From: CAIKLP01 sp039798705
GTDB lineage: Bacteria > Bacteroidota > Bacteroidia > Sphingobacteriales > Sphingobacteriaceae
Assembly (NCBI GenBank): GCA_039798705.1
Contig: JBDKFN010000016.1
Coordinates: 1 to 28,718, forward strand
Length of the DNA: 28,718 nucleotides
Direction: 5' to 3'
The notes beneath the pieces are model-generated. The model worked only from the letters and a program-made list of their open reading frames with translations. It was not told the DNA's origin and made no database searches. This document shows positions 26,801 through 28,718 of this stretch, in pieces. The position numbers and the translations under genes are program-made. Numbering within the stretch: position 1 is the stretch's first letter; each line of letters begins with the position of its first letter.

Positions 26801-26816
26801 TATTTTTGTATTTTTG
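26801..26816 (+). promoter_or_regulatory. Tandem TATTTTTG boxes before tRNA-Arg
   Basis: Two adjacent TATTTTTG octamers (26801-26808 and 26809-26816) match the Bacteroidota TAnnTTTG box perfectly. The second ends eight bases before the tRNA and the first sixteen bases before it. Neither has an obvious TTG at the -33 distance. They probably mark the tRNA promoter, though the region is AT-rich. Confidence 0.45.
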
Positions 26817-26823
26817 TAGCCTT

Positions 26824-26895
26824 GGCGCCGTAGTTCAACGGATAGAATAGATGTTTCCTAAACATTTGATACCAGTTCGATTCTGGTCGGAGCCA
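26824..26895 (+). tRNA. tRNA-Arg(CCU)
   Basis: The 72-base cloverleaf can be drawn by hand. The D arm has GTTC/GAAT with GG in its loop. The anticodon stem is GATGT/ACATT around loop TTCCTAA, giving anticodon CCU (arginine AGG). The T arm is ACCAG-TTCGATT-CTGGT. The acceptor stem GGCGCCG/CGGAGCC pairs except at position 4-69, where G faces A. The discriminator is A, and CCA is not encoded. The single mismatch is unusual, but all other conserved positions are present. Confidence 0.9.
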
Positions 26896-26950
26896 CTTCT
26901 TTAACAATCAACTACTTACCTTTTATTTTCTTGGAGTTTTTACTACGGGT

Positions 26951-26969
26951 TTGCAGTGAACCTTGCAGT
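26951..26969 (+). repeat. Left copy of a 19-base direct repeat
   Basis: The sequence TTGCAGTGAACCTTGCAGT recurs at 28632-28650 with one change (G to A). It is itself made of two TTGCAGT heptamers 12 bases apart, and a third heptamer follows at 26973-26979. It lies 55 bases after tRNA-Arg. Confidence 0.8.
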
Positions 26970-27054
26970 TGTTTGCAGTGTATATGGGTTTTGGTCGGGA
27001 ACTTGGGTGTATTTGGAGGTAGGTGGCGGTTGTGGGAATGGTGGTGGAAAAGGC

Positions 27055-27157
27055 ATTTATAAAAACGGAGCTTTATTATATTATTTAAAAATTTCTTGAT
27101 ATAAAAGATATATTTTATTTATTTGTAAGGAGTGTTCTCTTAACTCCGTTTATAAAT
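27055..27157. repeat. Imperfect inverted repeat flanking 73 bases
   Basis: The left arm ATTTATAAAAACGGAG (27055-27070) and the right arm CTCCGTTTATAAAT (27144-27157) are inverted copies differing only by two extra A in the left arm. The right arm can alternatively pair locally, GGAGT (27129-27133) with ACTCC (27143-27147). I see no target-site duplication. Confidence 0.55.
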
Positions 27158-27175
27158 TGAAAAAGATTCTACAAG

Positions 27176-27202
27176 AATAGGGATGTTATGTGCAACCCTA
27201 TT
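27176..27202 (+). other. Perfect 7-bp hairpin upstream of the hydrolase gene
   Basis: AATAGGG (27176-27182) pairs with CCCTATT (27196-27202) around a 13-base loop. No T-run follows, so it is not a typical terminator. It ends at the -33 element of the candidate promoter. Confidence 0.35.
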
Positions 27203-27231
27203 TGACAAGACTACCCCCGATTAAACCTTTG
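27202..27231 (+). promoter_or_regulatory. Candidate promoter of the serine hydrolase gene
   Basis: TTG at 27202-27204 and AACCTTTG at 27224-27231 are 19 bases apart, the usual spacing of Bacteroidota promoters. The -7 box has one mismatch from TAnnTTTG. The leader to the ATG at 27267 would be about 30 bases. Confidence 0.4.
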
Positions 27232-27266
27232 ACAATTTTAACGGTCTTACATTAATTCTTGACCCA

Positions 27267-28574
27267 ATGAAAAAAATATTACTTCTAACAATTATCGCGT
27301 TAACAAGTTTATTCCAAGCGACAAAAGCACAAACCCTTTACTTCCCTCCACTAAGTACTACGGCTACTTGGGATACCATTTCTCCTGCTTCTTTAGGTTG
27401 GTGCACAAATGAAATTGATGCTTTATATGATTATTTGCAGCAACAAGACACTAAAGGTTTTATTGTATTAAAAGACGGCAAAATAGTTTTAGAAAAATAC
27501 TTTGGAACTTTTACGAAAGATAGTTTATGGTATTGGGCATCCGCGGGTAAGACAATTACTTCCTTTTTAGTAGGCAAAGCACAGGAAGAAAATTATATAT
27601 CAATTACAGACACTTCATCAACATACTTAGGTAAAGGCTGGACGAATTGCACGATAACCCAAGAAAACAAAATCAAAATCAGAAATCAATTAACAATGAC
27701 TTCGGGCCTTGACGATGGTGTGCCAGACAATCATTGCATCATTGATACTTGTTTAAACTATTTAGCTGACGAAGGAACTCGTTGGGCTTATCACAATGCT
27801 CCATACACACTTTTAGAAAGCGTATTAACAACTGCAACTGGCACGCCCATTAATACTTACACACAAACAGAACTAAAAAGAAAAACTGGCATGACTGGTG
27901 CTTGGGCTTATGTTGATTACGACAATGTATTCTTTAGTAAAGTTCGAAGTATGGCTCGTTTCGGTTTATTAATGCAAAATAACTGCATCTGGAATAACGA
28001 CACTTTACTTTACGACACTAGCTATGTTCATCAAATGACAAACACTTCTCAAAATCTTAATCTATCTTATGGCTATTTATGGTGGCTGAATGGAAAATCT
28101 TCCTATATGCTTCCAACCTCTCAGATAGTTTTTCCAGGTTCTTATGCTCCTGCTGCCCCGAGCGATATGTTTGCGGGTCTTGGAAAAAACGGACAGATTG
28201 TAAGTATTTCAAAAAGATTAGGATTAGTCGTAGTTAGAATGGGTAATCAGGCAACAAGTGGTGAAGTTCCAACACAATTATGTAATACTATTTGGGAAAA
28301 ACTTAATTCCGTAATGTGCAACTTAACATCAATTAATGAAACTTTACCGAATACAACAACAGTTTCCATTTTTCCAAATCCAGCAAATTCCGAAATAAAT
28401 ATTGAAGGGGTAAATAAAAACGAAAACAACACGATTCAAATTTTTGATGTACAAGGAAAATTAGTCATCACAAAAATCATTACCGAAAAAGGAACGATAG
28501 ATTTATCGGAACTGAATAAAGGTGTTTATGTGATTAAGATTGGAGAGCTTGCGCAAAGGATTGTGAAGATGTAA
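27267..28574 (+). CDS. Secreted class C beta-lactamase-like serine hydrolase with T9SS sorting domain
   Basis: The protein has a signal peptide (1-21, ending TKAQ) and a beta-lactamase/penicillin-binding-protein fold of the esterase-like type. The nucleophile motif is Ser92-Ala-Gly-Lys95, and Tyr175-His-Asn177 is the YxN motif. A GLGKNGQ segment near 315-320 takes the place of the KTG-type motif. From about residue 365 to the end (435) a type A por sorting domain follows. It shows SIFPNPANSEINIEG, IQIFDVQGKLV and LNKGVYVIKI-RIVKM, so the enzyme should be exported by the type IX system and attached or released at the surface. The substrate is unknown, and antibiotic resistance should not be inferred. 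Confidence 0.88.
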   Translation: MKKILLLTIIALTSLFQATKAQTLYFPPLSTTATWDTISPASLGWCTNEIDALYDYLQQQDTKGFIVLKDGKIVLEKYFGTFTKDSLWYWASAGKTITSFLVGKAQEENYISITDTSSTYLGKGWTNCTITQENKIKIRNQLTMTSGLDDGVPDNHCIIDTCLNYLADEGTRWAYHNAPYTLLESVLTTATGTPINTYTQTELKRKTGMTGAWAYVDYDNVFFSKVRSMARFGLLMQNNCIWNNDTLLYDTSYVHQMTNTSQNLNLSYGYLWWLNGKSSYMLPTSQIVFPGSYAPAAPSDMFAGLGKNGQIVSISKRLGLVVVRMGNQATSGEVPTQLCNTIWEKLNSVMCNLTSINETLPNTTTVSIFPNPANSEINIEGVNKNENNTIQIFDVQGKLVITKIITEKGTIDLSELNKGVYVIKIGELAQRIVKM

Positions 28575-28596
28575 TTCAAACAGCTATAGTTTTATC

Positions 28597-28628
28597 AAAA
28601 AGCCACGCCCAAAAAGGTGTGGCTTTTT
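28597..28628 (+). terminator. Intrinsic terminator after the serine hydrolase gene
   Basis: The arms GCCACGCC (28602-28609) and GGTGTGGC (28616-28623) pair with one G-T wobble around the loop CAAAAA. A run of five T follows and a run of A precedes. It lies about 25 bases after the stop codon. Confidence 0.9.
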
Positions 28629-28631
28629 ACA

Positions 28632-28650
28632 TTGCAGTAAACCTTGCAGT
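28632..28650 (+). repeat. Right copy of the 19-base direct repeat
   Basis: The sequence TTGCAGTAAACCTTGCAGT matches 26951-26969 at 18 of 19 positions, in the same orientation. It follows the terminator directly. The remaining 68 bases to the window end show no gene. Confidence 0.8.
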
Positions 28651-28718
28651 AAGACCCCTTTTTACCTCAAAAACCAAAAATAAAAACCTTGTTTGTAAAT
28701 CGTATAATACTAATAATC

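Larger units (their letters stand above)
26896..27266 (+). other. Gene-free stretch between tRNA-Arg and the hydrolase gene
   Basis: This 371-base stretch has no credible coding frame. It contains, in order, three TTGCAGT motifs (26951-26979), a G-rich patch (about 26985-27048), an inverted repeat (27055-27157), a 7-bp hairpin (27176-27202) and a candidate promoter (27202-27231). The composition differs between its halves: the G-rich patch stands out against AT-rich surroundings. Confidence 0.7.

Noticed and set aside
27267..28574. An antibiotic-resistance beta-lactamase
   Set aside because: The SxxK and YxN motifs are shared by esterases and peptidases of this fold, and the T9SS sorting domain suggests a surface enzyme with another substrate.
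26896..28718. A CRISPR array formed by the TTGCAGT repeats
   Set aside because: Only three copies occur together, the unit is 7 bases long, the spacings are 10-12 bases and no cas gene is present.

Overview
The window is AT-rich bacterial DNA, most likely from a member of the Bacteroidota. The evidence is a short NuoG without the molybdopterin domain, a DUF4159 protein, a type IX secretion (por) C-terminal sorting domain, TAnnTTTG-like promoter boxes, weak Shine-Dalgarno sites and many proteins with 'MKK...AQ' signal peptides. I cannot place it below phylum level. No stop codon is reassigned and no gene looks frameshifted.

Region 1 (1-13634, + strand) is one closely spaced run. It holds the tail of an unidentified gene, then nuoF-G-H-I-J-K-L-M-N (the distal part of respiratory complex I), a DedA membrane protein, a CNNM/CorC-type transporter, rsmE, a DUF4159 protein and a biotin carrier protein. 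It ends tail-to-tail with region 2, with the two stop codons overlapping.

Region 2 (13626-20945, - strand) is the most interesting part. It is a tightly coupled operon read from 20945 downward. Its first gene is a single protein that looks like FliF (ring-building RBM3 domain, second membrane helix and FliG-binding C-terminal helix) fused to a whole FliG. Next come a FlgO/CsgG-like periplasmic domain joined to an outer-membrane barrel, a secreted TPR-like protein, MotA, MotB, an M14 zinc carboxypeptidase and a rhomboid protease. No export apparatus, rod, hook or filament gene is visible. The set reads as a minimal rotor-plus-stator machine without a flagellum. I do not recognise it as a described system.

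Region 3 (20946-26703) is divergent from region 2. It holds an M13 (neprilysin-like) lipoprotein peptidase followed by a strong terminator, a small unknown protein, and a ppk1-ppx polyphosphate operon on the - strand.

Region 4 (26704-28718) holds a tRNA-Arg(CCU) with a mismatch in its acceptor stem, a 371-base gene-free stretch with a G-rich patch and inverted repeats, and a secreted serine hydrolase carrying a type IX sorting domain. A 19-base near-identical direct repeat flanks this last gene, which suggests an accessory insertion next to the tRNA.
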